From Lacinutrix sp. (lineage in GTDB: Bacteria > Bacteroidota > Bacteroidia > Flavobacteriales > Flavobacteriaceae): a stretch of DNA of 64,000 bases. This document shows positions 35,780 to 45,321 of this stretch, in pieces. The translations under genes and the position numbers were made by a program. Below the pieces are notes generated by a model. That model was not told the origin of the DNA. It did no database searches and saw only the letters and a program-made list of their open reading frames with translations. The stretch lies in NCBI RefSeq assembly GCF_029238095.1, contig NZ_JAQWGS010000004.1, positions 61,302 to 125,301 of the forward strand, in the 5' to 3' direction. Numbering within the stretch: position 1 is the stretch's first letter; every line of letters starts with the position of its first letter.

Positions 35780-36619
35780 CTATTGTTTTTCTTGTCCAGA
35801 TTTTACAAGTTTTTTGTAAGTTGAAATACCTTGAAATCCAATTTTAAACTTCTTAAAAAAATGTTTATTGGTAATAAATCCTTTTTGTTTAATTAAAAAA
35901 AGGTAATGTATTAATTTTAAATAACCTTTAAAACCATGATACTTGTAGAAAACTGCACTTCTAGCAAATATTATTTTGTCGTCTCCTTCCTTTCTTCCAG
36001 AACTATTAAAATTGTGAGATAATAAATATTTTGATTCGAACCAAAGTTTTAAATCAGTTTTTAAACAATCTCTTAAAAATATATACTCATCGGCAGTTTC
36101 AAAAGTAGAACCCAAACCAAAATTAGGATTAAATTGTACATTTGATGCTTTAATTTTTTCTAATTTAAAAGCTACAGTTACAGAGTTTACTTGCTTTAAA
36201 GACTTTAAATCGTGCCATTTACTATTCTCATAGGTCTTAAAATCCTTACCTTCAAGGTCTTTCATTTTAAACGTAATAACATCTGCTTCAGTATGCGTAT
36301 CAAAGCTTTTAATTATAATATCATCAAAATTTGGATGATAAATCACATCATCATCAGCTATCAAACAAATTGAGCCTTTTGCATTTTCTAAAGCTAAGTT
36401 TCTGCTGTTTGTTAGTCCTTTGGCAAATGAATTTATAACGCGAACATTAGCATATTTAGAGACTAACACACATGTTTTTGTTGTTTGGTTTATAATGAGT
36501 AAATTAAAATTTTTAAAGCTGCTATTTGGAAATAGCTTTTCCAAAAAATCTAAAGAATTCCTATTGATTGTCGAAATCAGAATTTCTAATCTTAAATTAG
36601 TTTTGGTAGCAATACTCAT
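35780..36619 (-). CDS. Glycosyltransferase family 2
   Basis: The 279-residue protein has LEILISTINRNSLDFLEKLF near residues 10-29 and the metal-binding ICLIADDDVIYHPNFD near 84-99. A C-terminal basic amphipathic region (about 225-279) may lie on the membrane. It is 2 bases upstream of the FdtA gene, so the pair is one transcript. Its start region overlaps the promoter of the divergent gene at 36654. Confidence 0.83.
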   Translation of the reverse strand: MSIATKTNLRLEILISTINRNSLDFLEKLFPNSSFKNFNLLIINQTTKTCVLVSKYANVRVINSFAKGLTNSRNLALENAKGSICLIADDDVIYHPNFDDIIIKSFDTHTEADVITFKMKDLEGKDFKTYENSKWHDLKSLKQVNSVTVAFKLEKIKASNVQFNPNFGLGSTFETADEYIFLRDCLKTDLKLWFESKYLLSHNFNSSGRKEGDDKIIFARSAVFYKYHGFKGYLKLIHYLFLIKQKGFITNKHFFKKFKIGFQGISTYKKLVKSGQEKQ

Positions 36620-36624
36620 TAAAT

Positions 36625-36632
36625 TATCTTTG
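36625..36632 (+). promoter_or_regulatory. -7 box of the glycosyltransferase at 36654
   Basis: TATCTTTG matches TAnnTTTG. TTTG at 36602-36605 gives a -33 element at about 19-base spacing. The -33 element lies inside the first codons of the divergent gene ending at 36619. Confidence 0.6.
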
Positions 36633-36653
36633 AAACAAATGTATAAAATATAA

Positions 36654-37793
36654 ATGAAGATTTTATTACTTGGAGAATACAGTAGGCTACACAGTTCTTT
36701 AAAAGAAGGCTTGGTGAAACTTGGTCATGAAGTAACTATTGTAAGTTCTGGTGATGGTATGAAACAATTTAAAACAGATATTAATTTCAATTCTAAAATT
36801 AAAGCTAATTTTATACTAAATAAACTTAATAGCCTGTGTATTAGGTTTTTTAACATAGACTGTATTAAATTAGAAAATGCCCATAGATTTAAAAAACTTT
36901 TACCTAATTTAAAAGGCTTTGATGTAGTGCAACTTATAAATGAAGACGCTTTATTTATTAAACCAAACAAACAAATTAACCTATTAAAACAGCTTATTTC
37001 TCAAAATAAAAAACTTTATGTTTTATGCTGTGGAGACGATTTTACAACGGTGAATTATTATTTAAATGAAAAGGTTAAATATTCTATATTAACACCATAT
37101 TTAAAAGACAAATCTTTAAAAGATCGGTTTGTGTTTTCTTTAAAATACACGACAGAGCCTTATAAAAAACTACATGAATTCGTTAAATCTAAGAGTTATG
37201 GAACCATAGCTTCAGACCTAGATTACCATCTTCCAATGCTAGAAGAACCTGAATATTTAGGTTTAATACCAAATCCTATTAATATTGATAAAATTAATTT
37301 TGTTGAACTAAAAACAGGCACTAAAATAAACATCTTTTTAGGTATAAATACACACTCAAAAATAAAGAAAGGCGTGATTTTTTTTGAAAAAGCTTTAAGT
37401 ATTATTCAAGATAAATATCCTGAGAAAGTAACCATAAAAATTACCGAGAACTTACCATATAGTGATTATATAAAAATATACAACGAAGCACATATTCTGT
37501 TAGATCAAGTGTACGCTTACGATCAAGGTTATAATGCTTTAGAAGCTATGGCAAAAGGAAAAGTAGTATTTACTGGAGCCGAACAAGAATGGTTAGATTA
37601 CTATAATTTAAAAGAAGATACCATTGCTATTAATGCATTACCAGATGTAGATTATTTGGTAAAAAAGTTAGAATGGCTCATTTTAAATCCTGAAGAAATT
37701 AATAATATTTCTAAAAATGCTAGAGTATTTATTGAACGTGAGCATGATTATAAAACATCTGCAAAAAAATATCTTGACGTTTGGACTAATTAA
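36654..37793 (+). CDS. Glycosyltransferase (GT-B, family 4-like)
   Basis: The 379-residue protein begins MKILLLGEYSRLHSSLKEGL, as GT-B enzymes do. A C-terminal nucleotide-sugar domain has ILLDQVYAYDQGYNALEAMA near residues 281-300, where the EAMAKG Glu contacts the donor. The substrate is unknown. It overlaps the convergent flippase gene by 8 bases and is transcribed from its own promoter. Confidence 0.8.
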   Translation: MKILLLGEYSRLHSSLKEGLVKLGHEVTIVSSGDGMKQFKTDINFNSKIKANFILNKLNSLCIRFFNIDCIKLENAHRFKKLLPNLKGFDVVQLINEDALFIKPNKQINLLKQLISQNKKLYVLCCGDDFTTVNYYLNEKVKYSILTPYLKDKSLKDRFVFSLKYTTEPYKKLHEFVKSKSYGTIASDLDYHLPMLEEPEYLGLIPNPINIDKINFVELKTGTKINIFLGINTHSKIKKGVIFFEKALSIIQDKYPEKVTIKITENLPYSDYIKIYNEAHILLDQVYAYDQGYNALEAMAKGKVVFTGAEQEWLDYYNLKEDTIAINALPDVDYLVKKLEWLILNPEEINNISKNARVFIEREHDYKTSAKKYLDVWTN

Positions 37794-39078
37794 TTTTCTT
37801 CATTTTAAAAGAATACCATATAATAATTAACACCATGAAAAAGTAAGCTATATATCTAAAAAAATGAGCCATAACGACACCTTCTGTGCCATATATGTTT
37901 ACCAAAAACATAGATAAACCATAGAATAATGCTAACGAAATTAATTCGGTAGCGACAAAACTAATCAACATTTTTTTTGCTAAAAACTGATGTGCAATCA
38001 CTAAAGAAACAAGTTTAATAAAATCGCCTAATAATTGCCATTTAAAGAGTAGTTCCATAGAATCAAAACCTGGATAAATAACATTTATTATTATATTTCT
38101 AAACAAGTAAATAATTATCATACCTATACCAAAAAGAGGTATTAATGTTTTATAAATATGTAAAACTTCACTTTTAAATTCTCTTCCGTTATGTATTCTA
38201 GCAAACTTTGGTATAACATAAAGTGTAAATAAACCAGAAGAGAACACCATATAATTTTTAGAAAGAAAAAGCATTGCTGTCCAATTTCCAGCTTCATTTT
38301 CATTAATTCTGTTAGAAATCTGTGTTCTAATATCTATTTCTACAAAATTTAATAATACTGTTGACACTAAAGACATTATCATAAAAACTAATAACCCTCT
38401 TGAATAAGGATTATTTAATTTAATATCTTTAATTTTTATGTATTTCTTTAGAGTTTTCCCAAAAACAAATACAATAACTAATAATTGTAAAACTGGTATT
38501 ATTGCTATCGCAATTAATACGCCTTCTAGATTAAATTTTATTAAAAAAGAAACCAATAAAACACTAGATAACAAATAAGAAAAAAGTTCTATTTTTGCAT
38601 ACTTTTTATATGCTGAAAGTCCATTTAAAACACCGCTAAAAACTCTATTTATAGCAATTGCAGGAACAATAATTGCTAATAATTTTATAATAAAAACATA
38701 ATCATTATTACCAAATAAATAGTTTCCAATTGTATTAGAAAAAAAAAGTAAAATTAAACAACTAAGGCATGAACCAATAATAATGAAAAGGAAAGTGGTT
38801 GAAAACATTTTATTCAATAATGCTTTATCTTCTTTTAATTCGGAAGTGTATTTTACAACACCATTAAAAACACCTAATGAGGCTGTACTTGTTAAAATCC
38901 CTAATAAATTTCTAATCTGTCCAACTTTTGCCAAACCTGAAGCTCCAATTGTTTCTGCTAATAGGTTCTGAATAAATACCGAAACTATTAATCGAATTCC
39001 AATAACAATAGAATTAAGAGTTGTTATCTTTAATAAAGTATGTTGTTTAAAAGAAGATAGTAGCTTATTAAAATTCAT
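37786..39078 (-). CDS. Wzx-type polysaccharide flippase
   Basis: The 430-residue protein has about twelve membrane helices in the MATE/MVF-like pattern, with the first pair at about 15-60 and IVPAIAINRVFSGVLNGLSA near residue 115. It should flip the lipid-linked glycan repeat unit across the inner membrane. It overlaps the FdtB-type aminotransferase gene by 4 bases, so sugar synthesis and export are co-expressed. A Wzy polymerase was not recognised in the window. Confidence 0.87.
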   Translation of the reverse strand: MNFNKLLSSFKQHTLLKITTLNSIVIGIRLIVSVFIQNLLAETIGASGLAKVGQIRNLLGILTSTASLGVFNGVVKYTSELKEDKALLNKMFSTTFLFIIIGSCLSCLILLFFSNTIGNYLFGNNDYVFIIKLLAIIVPAIAINRVFSGVLNGLSAYKKYAKIELFSYLLSSVLLVSFLIKFNLEGVLIAIAIIPVLQLLVIVFVFGKTLKKYIKIKDIKLNNPYSRGLLVFMIMSLVSTVLLNFVEIDIRTQISNRINENEAGNWTAMLFLSKNYMVFSSGLFTLYVIPKFARIHNGREFKSEVLHIYKTLIPLFGIGMIIIYLFRNIIINVIYPGFDSMELLFKWQLLGDFIKLVSLVIAHQFLAKKMLISFVATELISLALFYGLSMFLVNIYGTEGVVMAHFFRYIAYFFMVLIIIWYSFKMKKIN

Positions 39079-40178
39079 AAATAAGCATTTACAATTTTAA
39101 TAATTTTATCGCGTTCTTCATGCGTTAAAACAGGATTTATAGGCAAACTCACACAGTTTTTATGAATATATTCTGTAATTGGCAATTGTAATGTTGAAAA
39201 CTCCTGCAATGCTTTTTGCTTGTGTGGAGGTTTAGGATAATGTATTGAAGCTTGTATACCATTTTTATGCAAATAGTCTATAAATACTTTTCGGTTTTCA
39301 ACTATAACCACAAACAAATGAAAATTATGATTATTTGTCCCATCATAAAACGGAAGCGTTATTTTATCATTTTTAATATTAGAAAGATACTGTTTAGCTA
39401 TAGCTCGACGACTATCATTATCTGCATCTAAATGTTGTAATTTAATATTTAAAAAACGTGCTTGAATTTCATCAATTCTATTATTAACACCAATTCTTAC
39501 ATTCTCATATTTTTTTTCAGAACCATAGTTTCTTAATGCTGTAACAACTTTTGCTAACGCGCCATCATTTGTAGTCACTGCTCCTGCTTCACCTAAAGCA
39601 CCTAAATTTTTAGTGGGATAAAAACTAAAAGCAGCTGCATGGCTTAAATTTCCTGCACGTTTACCAAAACTATTTTCTGAACCATGTGCTTGAGCTGCAT
39701 CTTCAATTAATAGTAAATTATGGTCTTGTGCTAAATTTAAAATCGCTTCGCTATCTGCTAACTGTCCATATAAATGTACCGTTAATATGGCTTTAGTTTT
39801 ATTTGAAATATGTTTTTTAATTGTTGCTGCTTCCCAATTAAAAGTAGCTTTGTTTGGCTCTACAAAAACTGGTTTTAAACCAGCTTCCATAATAGACAAA
39901 ACTGACGCGATATATGTGTTTGCTGGCACTAAAACTTCGTCTCCTTTATTAAGTTTTCCCAATTGAATGTATGCTTTAAATATTAAAATTAAAGCGTCCA
40001 AACCAGTACTAACACCAATACAATGGGTTGTGCCACAATATTTCGCATAATTAGTTTCGAAAGTTGTTGTGCCTTCTCCTAAAACGTAATAACCAGAATC
40101 TAAAAACTGTTGGAACTCTACTTTAAATTGAGCATCAAAACGCATATTCATTTTATGTAAATCTAGAAACTTAATCAT
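39075..40178 (-). CDS. FdtB-type sugar aminotransferase (DegT/DnrJ/EryC1/StrS)
   Basis: The 367-residue PLP enzyme has IEDAAQAHGSE (Asp binding the PLP nitrogen, near residue 155) and the PLP lysine in FSFYPTKNLGALGEAGAVTT near residue 190. It would aminate the 3-oxo sugar made by the FdtA/QdtA enzyme. It overlaps both neighbours by 4 bases: the acyltransferase upstream and the flippase downstream. Length is normal. Confidence 0.88.
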   Translation of the reverse strand: MIKFLDLHKMNMRFDAQFKVEFQQFLDSGYYVLGEGTTTFETNYAKYCGTTHCIGVSTGLDALILIFKAYIQLGKLNKGDEVLVPANTYIASVLSIMEAGLKPVFVEPNKATFNWEAATIKKHISNKTKAILTVHLYGQLADSEAILNLAQDHNLLLIEDAAQAHGSENSFGKRAGNLSHAAAFSFYPTKNLGALGEAGAVTTNDGALAKVVTALRNYGSEKKYENVRIGVNNRIDEIQARFLNIKLQHLDADNDSRRAIAKQYLSNIKNDKITLPFYDGTNNHNFHLFVVIVENRKVFIDYLHKNGIQASIHYPKPPHKQKALQEFSTLQLPITEYIHKNCVSLPINPVLTHEERDKIIKIVNAYL

Positions 40179-41065
40179 AACATTACTTTGTTTAGTTTTG
40201 TATAACTATTTGTTTCAAAAGTGTAAAAATCTTGTACAATTGTTCTAGCTCCAAAGCCTTCTTTCCAATATTGCAAACCTTGGTTTACATTTCTTCCTTT
40301 ATTTTCGTTAGAAATTCCAAAATCAAAATAATTTTTATTTACAAAAATTTCATCTAACAAATTCGTATGCAAAAAATCTAAACTTCCTAGAGAATTCTTA
40401 TTTTCGTTCCCTGAAATATATTGAGAATGTGCAACATTTTTAGTTTCAAAAATTGTTGTTCCAGCTACAATCTCTTTATTTTTATAAACATTAAATTGTC
40501 TTATGTTTTTAGGAAACTTACTTTTAAGCATTGTTATTTCGGCTAGGCTATGCACAGGATTTGTGTTGTGCTTATTAGATAAATTAGGGATTAAAATAGT
40601 GTTCCAAAACTCTACAAAATCTTCAACTTCTTTTATAACTAAATTATTTTTAATTCCACGTTTTGAACCTTCAATTCTATCTTTAGAATATTTTATACCT
40701 GCATTCATATTAACAACTGCAAGTGCATCTCTTCTACTTAATTTAGCATCTAATAAAAAAGCAAGATATTGTAACTCGTCATTAGGTATTACTCCATAAA
40801 TAGATGGCAATAGTTTTATTCGAATTTCTTTAATTTTAGAATCATTTAAATGTTTTAAAACCGATTGAAAAACTAACAAAACCTCTTTAAATTTTAGTTT
40901 TTCCTGAAACACTAAACCGCCGTAACTTAAACCTTGATGCGAAAATAACTTATTGCCTTTTCTATTTGCAGGCAATACTGCAACAAGCTTTTCATTTTTA
41001 AAAACCATAAGTGAAAAATCTTCAAAGCGATCACTATGGTACTCCATAAACTCTCGCTGAAACAA
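40175..41065 (-). CDS. GNAT/FemAB-like acyltransferase, start uncertain
   Basis: The listed frame begins at a TTG (41065) and gives 296 residues. Recognisable parts are MEYHSDRFEDFSLMVFKN and LVAVLPANRKGN, then FGISNENKGRNVNQGLQYWK near the C-terminus. The same frame remains protein-like back to 41146, with TIYTVEKYTSKKLQLWNDF and SKAKNATFL, but there is no ATG, GTG or TTG before the TAA at 41162-41164. An ATT at 41146 is a candidate. It may N-acylate the amino sugar made by the overlapping FdtB-type enzyme. Confidence 0.75.
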   Translation of the reverse strand: MFQREFMEYHSDRFEDFSLMVFKNEKLVAVLPANRKGNKLFSHQGLSYGGLVFQEKLKFKEVLLVFQSVLKHLNDSKIKEIRIKLLPSIYGVIPNDELQYLAFLLDAKLSRRDALAVVNMNAGIKYSKDRIEGSKRGIKNNLVIKEVEDFVEFWNTILIPNLSNKHNTNPVHSLAEITMLKSKFPKNIRQFNVYKNKEIVAGTTIFETKNVAHSQYISGNENKNSLGSLDFLHTNLLDEIFVNKNYFDFGISNENKGRNVNQGLQYWKEGFGARTIVQDFYTFETNSYTKLNKVML

Positions 41066-41205
41066 AAATGTTGCGTTTTTTGCTTTAGAAACAAAATCGT
41101 TCCAAAGCTGAAGTTTTTTAGACGTGTATTTTTCTACAGTATAAATTGTAAAAGGGACTGTTTAGGTTAATAACAGCAAAATACAATAATTTTAAATTTC
41201 TAAAC

Positions 41206-41234
41206 AAAAAGAGCGACTAAATAGTCGCTCTTTT
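41206..41234. terminator. bidirectional terminator
   Basis: AAAAAGAGCGACTA and TAGTCGCTCTTTT form a near-perfect stem with a 2-base loop and flanking A/T tracts. It lies 21 bases after the SemiSWEET-like gene and upstream of the acyltransferase operon on the same strand. Confidence 0.8.
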
Positions 41235-41254
41235 AAATAGTATTGAAATTTAAG

Positions 41255-41506
41255 TTAGGCTTCAATTTGTGCTTTCTTTATAAAAGAGTAGTAAAAATTA
41301 ACACAAAAAATAGCCACATTAGTAACAATTATTGGTAATCCTATTCGAAGTGTTGGCATTAAAAAACCATAAAGTACAAACAGTAAACAACCTATCATGT
41401 TCACTGTTCTTAATTTTTTTACATCTTTCATTGTAAATGAAATGAGCACCATAATTGAAGCTGAATAACCTACGTATTCTGTTAGCGTAATTCCGAATAA
41501 TTCCAT
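41255..41506 (-). CDS. SemiSWEET/PQ-loop-like small membrane protein
   Basis: The 83-residue protein has three membrane helices: VGYSASIMVLISFTMKDVKK, then MIGCLLFVLYGF and LPIIVTNVAIFCVNFYYSF. This is the three-helix half-transporter pattern of bacterial SemiSWEETs, which dimerise. It may carry a small sugar; a plain membrane protein of unknown function is the alternative. It lies between two strong terminators and so is probably a single-gene transcript. Confidence 0.72.
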   Translation of the reverse strand: MELFGITLTEYVGYSASIMVLISFTMKDVKKLRTVNMIGCLLFVLYGFLMPTLRIGLPIIVTNVAIFCVNFYYSFIKKAQIEA

Positions 41507-41590
41507 AGTATTATCTTAATTTTATTAGTCTCGACATTAGTTAAGATTGAATGCAATCAAAAAAAACACAACCCAACAAGTCCTTTCACA

Positions 41591-41624
41591 AAAAAGAGAA
41601 ATACTTCTCAGTATTTCTCTTTTT
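41591..41624 (-). terminator. terminator of typA
   Basis: AAAAAGAGAAATAC and GTATTTCTCTTTTT form a 14-pair stem around a 6-base loop, ending in T tracts. It lies 24 bases after the typA stop. Confidence 0.82.
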
Positions 41625-41647
41625 AAAATTATAAATCAAAATTGTTA

Positions 41648-43447
41648 TTAAGCAATTTTATTTCTCTTTCTATCTACTTCTTTTAACCAGATTTTACGCA
41701 AACGTAAGTGGCTAGGCGTAACCTCTACATATTCATCTTTTTGTATGTATTCTAAAGCTTCTTCTAAACTAAATTTAATTGCAGGTACAATTTTAGCTTT
41801 ATCATCTGCTCCAGAAGAACGAACATTACTTTGCTTTTTAGCTTTTGTTATGTTAATATTCATATCGTCCTGACGAGAGTTTTCACCAATAACTTGACCT
41901 TCGTAAATATTTTCACCTGGCTCAACAAAGAATTTACCACGATCTTGTAATTTATCTATAGAATATGGAATTGCTGTTCCATTTTCCATAGACACTAAAG
42001 ATCCAGAAATACGTCCAGGAATATCACCTTTTAAAGGTTGGTATTCTTTAAAACGGTGTGCCATGATTGCTTCACCAGCAGTTGCTGTTAATAATTGATT
42101 ACGTAAACCAATAATACCACGAGAAGGTATAAGGAATTCACAAATCATACGATCGCCTTTAGCTTCCATACTTAGCATTTCTCCTTTACGCATTGTTACA
42201 AACTCTACTGCTCTACCAGAAACAGTTTCAGGAAGATCGATAGTTAACTCTTCTATTGGCTCACATTTAACACCATCAATTTCTTTAATGATTACTTGTG
42301 GTTGTCCAATTTGAAGTTCGTAACCTTCACGACGCATCGTTTCTATTAAAACCGATAAGTGTAATACACCACGACCAAAAACCATAAATTTATCTGCACT
42401 TCCAGTTTCACCTAAACGTAGTGCTAAGTTTTTCTCTAATTCTTTTTCTAAACGGTCTTTTATATGACGAGAAGTTACATATTTTCCGTCTTTTCCAAAG
42501 AAAGGAGAATCGTTAATTGTAAATAACATACTCATTGTTGGCTCATCTATAGCAATAGATTTTAAACCTTCAGGATTTTCTAGATCAGAAACTGTATCTC
42601 CAATTTCAAAACCTTCTACACCAACTAGAGCACAAATATCTCCAGTTTGAACGCTCTCTACATTCTTACGTCCTAAGCCTTCAAAAATAAATACTTCTTT
42701 AATTCTACTTTTTATAACAGAACCATTTCTTTTTACCAAAGCGATTTGTTGTCCTTCTACAATGTTTCCTCTTTGCACTCTACCAATGGCAATACGACCA
42801 GTAAAAGAAGAAAAATCTAAAGATGTAATTAACATTTGTGTTGTTCCTACTTCAAAAACTGGTGTTGAAACATGTTCTACAATCATGTCTAATAATGGTT
42901 CAATATTATCCGTTTCATTTTGCCAATCGTCACTCATCCAGTTGTTCTTGGCAGAACCATAAACTGTTGGGAAATCTAATTGCCATTCTTCTGCACCCAA
43001 TTCAAACATTAAATCAAACACTTTTTCGTGAACGATATCTGGAGTACAGTTTTCTTTATCTACTTTATTAATAACAACACAAGGTTTTAAACCTAAATCA
43101 ATCGCTTTTTGTAATACAAAACGCGTTTGTGGCATTGGTCCTTCAAAAGCATCAACTAATAATACTACACCATCAGCCATGTTTAACACACGCTCTACTT
43201 CTCCTCCAAAATCGGCGTGACCTGGTGTATCTATAATGTTAATTTTTGTATCTTTATAGACTACCGAAACGTTTTTAGACGTAATAGTAATACCACGCTC
43301 ACGCTCTAAATCGTTATTATCTAGAATTAAATCTCCAGTGTTTTCATTCTCACGAAACAATTGACAGTGGTACATAATTTTATCTACCAATGTTGTTTTC
43401 CCGTGATCTACGTGCGCAATAATTGCGACATTTTTAATATTAGCCAT
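41648..43447 (-). CDS. typA: Ribosome-associated GTPase TypA/BipA
   Basis: The 599-residue translational GTPase acts in ribosome assembly and stress. G1 is [13 protein letters not shown] near residues 11-23, switch I has [13 protein letters not shown]3 is [12 protein letters not shown] and G4 is NKVDKE. Domains II, III, V and the BipA C-terminal domain are complete. The promoter box TACTTTTG is 23 bases upstream. Length is normal. Confidence 0.97.
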   Translation of the reverse strand: MANIKNVAIIAHVDHGKTTLVDKIMYHCQLFRENENTGDLILDNNDLERERGITITSKNVSVVYKDTKINIIDTPGHADFGGEVERVLNMADGVVLLVDAFEGPMPQTRFVLQKAIDLGLKPCVVINKVDKENCTPDIVHEKVFDLMFELGAEEWQLDFPTVYGSAKNNWMSDDWQNETDNIEPLLDMIVEHVSTPVFEVGTTQMLITSLDFSSFTGRIAIGRVQRGNIVEGQQIALVKRNGSVIKSRIKEVFIFEGLGRKNVESVQTGDICALVGVEGFEIGDTVSDLENPEGLKSIAIDEPTMSMLFTINDSPFFGKDGKYVTSRHIKDRLEKELEKNLALRLGETGSADKFMVFGRGVLHLSVLIETMRREGYELQIGQPQVIIKEIDGVKCEPIEELTIDLPETVSGRAVEFVTMRKGEMLSMEAKGDRMICEFLIPSRGIIGLRNQLLTATAGEAIMAHRFKEYQPLKGDIPGRISGSLVSMENGTAIPYSIDKLQDRGKFFVEPGENIYEGQVIGENSRQDDMNINITKAKKQSNVRSSGADDKAKIVPAIKFSLEEALEYIQKDEYVEVTPSHLRLRKIWLKEVDRKRNKIA

Positions 43448-43469
43448 AATGTGCCTTGTTTTAAGCGTG

Positions 43470-43477
43470 CAAAAGTA
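43470..43477 (-). promoter_or_regulatory. -7 box of typA
   Basis: TACTTTTG matches TAnnTTTG and lies 22 bases before the typA ATG. No clear -33 TTG was found at the usual spacing. Confidence 0.5.
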
Positions 43478-43719
43478 CTTAATTTTTATTGATTTACACG
43501 TTTTTTATTTTTATTTGGGCATTACGCTTTGTTGTAAGTATATTTTTTGCAAATATTTAATGTAAGTAACTGAGCAACAAACCGTCGCGATTGACTCTTC
43601 GTTTTTATTTTAGTAAGAAATCGTGACTAAAATTTTTTCACTACTCGCTCTCTAAGAGGAGCTCAAACATGCCGTTCAATCCCTAATGCATACATAACTT
43701 TAAAATCAGTTTTTAATAC

Positions 43720-43727
43720 TATATTTG
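43720..43727 (+). promoter_or_regulatory. -7 box of kdsA
   Basis: TATATTTG matches TAnnTTTG and lies 25 bases before the kdsA ATG. Confidence 0.55.
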
Positions 43728-43752
43728 TGACTTGATTTAATACTACAATTTT

Positions 43753-44571
43753 ATGCAACTGCAAGACATACCAAAACTAAAACACATCAACTCTAATAAT
43801 TTCTTTCTTTTATGTGGACCATGTGCCATTGAAGGAGAAGATATGGCATACAGAATTGCAGAAAAAGTAATTTCTATAACAGATAAGTTAGAAATTCCTT
43901 ATATTTTTAAAGGCAGTTTTAAAAAGGCAAATAGAAGTAGAATAGATAGTTTTACAGGTATTGGAGATGAAAAGGCACTAGAGATCCTTGCTAAAGTTTC
44001 AGAAAAATTTAATATCCCAACAGTAACAGATATTCACGAAGTTAGTGATGCTGCAAAAGCCGCACAATATGTTGATGTTTTACAAATTCCTGCTTTTTTA
44101 GTACGCCAAACAGATTTAGTGGTTGCAGCCGCAAAAACAGGAAAAGTAGTGAACTTAAAGAAAGGACAATTTATGAGTCCTGAAGCTATGAAACACGCTG
44201 TACAAAAAGTAAAAGATGCAGGAAGTGATAAAGCATGGATTACAGATCGTGGAACCATGTTTGGTTACCAAGACATGATTGTAGATTTTAGAGGCATTCC
44301 TACCATGCGACAATACGCACCTACTGTTCTAGATGTGACGCATTCTTTACAACAACCCAACCAAAGCGTTGGAGTAACTGGAGGACGACCAGATATGATA
44401 GAAACCATTGCACGAGCAGGCATTGTTAATAATGTTGATGGTTTATTTATTGAAACTCATTTTGATCCTGCCAATGCAAAAAGTGATGGTGCAAATATGT
44501 TACATTTAGATAATTTAGAAGGCTTAATGACTAATTTAGTAGCTATCAGAAAATTGGTGAATACTTTTTAA
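43753..44571 (+). CDS. kdsA: 3-deoxy-8-phosphooctulonate synthase (KDO-8-P synthase)
   Basis: The 272-residue enzyme condenses phosphoenolpyruvate with arabinose-5-phosphate for KDO in lipopolysaccharide. Motifs are FLLCGPCAIEGED near residues 18-30, FKGSFKKANRSRIDSFTGIG near 51-70, VLQIPAFLVRQTDL near 108-121 and the C-terminal ETHFDPANAKSDGANMLHL. Length is slightly shorter than in Escherichia coli but complete. It is followed after 10 bases by the CDGSH gene. Confidence 0.96.
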   Translation: MQLQDIPKLKHINSNNFFLLCGPCAIEGEDMAYRIAEKVISITDKLEIPYIFKGSFKKANRSRIDSFTGIGDEKALEILAKVSEKFNIPTVTDIHEVSDAAKAAQYVDVLQIPAFLVRQTDLVVAAAKTGKVVNLKKGQFMSPEAMKHAVQKVKDAGSDKAWITDRGTMFGYQDMIVDFRGIPTMRQYAPTVLDVTHSLQQPNQSVGVTGGRPDMIETIARAGIVNNVDGLFIETHFDPANAKSDGANMLHLDNLEGLMTNLVAIRKLVNTF

Positions 44572-44581
44572 AAAAATAATT

Positions 44582-44821
44582 ATGAAAGAAAATAATATAA
44601 GAGGTGGAGATGCTCCAATTAAATGCGAATTAGAAGCTGGTAAAAATTATTCTTGGTGTACTTGTGGTCATGGAGATACACAACCATTTTGTAATGGATC
44701 ACACAGAAAAATAGGCGCTACACCTTCTTTAAAGTTTTCTGTAGAACAGGATAAAACAGCTTATTTATGTACTTGCAAATTAACTAACAATCCACCGTAT
44801 TGCGATGGATCTCATAATTAA
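44582..44821 (+). CDS. CDGSH iron-sulfur domain protein
   Basis: The 79-residue protein has two CDGSH-type units: CTCGHGDTQPFCNGSH (residues about 23-38) and CTCKLTNNPPYCDGSH (about 63-78). Each should hold a [2Fe-2S] cluster with 3Cys-1His ligation. The tandem form is the bacterial mitoNEET-like type. It lies 10 bases after kdsA and is probably co-transcribed, though a link to KDO synthesis is not evident. Confidence 0.9.
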   Translation: MKENNIRGGDAPIKCELEAGKNYSWCTCGHGDTQPFCNGSHRKIGATPSLKFSVEQDKTAYLCTCKLTNNPPYCDGSHN

Positions 44822-44852
44822 TAGTTATTATTATTTGGTAGTATTCGCTAAA

Positions 44853-45230
44853 CTAATTCTTATAAAAACCTTCTTCTTTATTACTATTTACTTGATTTAA
44901 AACAGCTATTAAAACTGTATCGTTAACATCTTCTAAAGTTTTATAACGCAAAGATTTAACTACTTTCCTATTTTCATCAACCAAATGCTCTGTATATTTA
45001 GTGATGTAGCTAGAATGCCAAAATGCAACATCTACAAAATGGTTTTTATGGCTTGCATTTAAATAACAAATAGGTCGTTTACCAACATAAAAATACGGTA
45101 TTTTCCATTTGTATTTTAATTCTGCTTCTGGAATAGTATGTTCTATAATTACTTGCACATGAATTAATATAGAACGATAGGGCTCTGGCTGATTGAGAAT
45201 ATAAGCTTCTGCTGGATTCATTTTAAACAA
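44853..45230 (-). CDS. DUF1801 family protein
   Basis: The 125-residue protein matches DUF1801 (YdhG-like): PAEAYILNQPEPYRSILIHV at the start, AELKYKWKIPYFYVGKRPIC near residues 36-55 and VDVAFWHSSY near 68. The fold resembles a small SRPBCC-like domain with unknown function. It is convergent with the CDGSH gene and divergent from the membrane protein gene at 45322. Confidence 0.82.
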   Translation of the reverse strand: MFKMNPAEAYILNQPEPYRSILIHVQVIIEHTIPEAELKYKWKIPYFYVGKRPICYLNASHKNHFVDVAFWHSSYITKYTEHLVDENRKVVKSLRYKTLEDVNDTVLIAVLNQVNSNKEEGFYKN

Positions 45231-45295
45231 GATTTCGATTTAAATTTAATAAAATTAGGAAACTTTTAACTTGCGCAATTCAATTAATTTAATTT

Positions 45296-45312
45296 ACTTT
45301 GTTTTTCAAAGT
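45296..45312. promoter_or_regulatory. palindromic operator candidate, site 1
   Basis: ACTTTG (45296-45301), five Ts and CAAAGT (45307-45312) form an inverted repeat 10 bases before the ATG at 45322, followed by ACTTTT. An almost identical site lies at 46600-46616 before creD. The winged-helix regulator gene between them (46285) is the natural candidate to bind both. Confidence 0.6.
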
Positions 45313-45321
45313 ACTTTTATT

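Larger units (their letters stand above)
43448..43752. other. divergent intergenic region typA-kdsA
   Basis: This 305-base gap holds a -7 box for typA (43470-43477, minus strand) and one for kdsA (43720-43727, plus strand). The middle (about 43500-43700) shows no ORF, hairpin or repeat that I can support. Confidence 0.5.
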
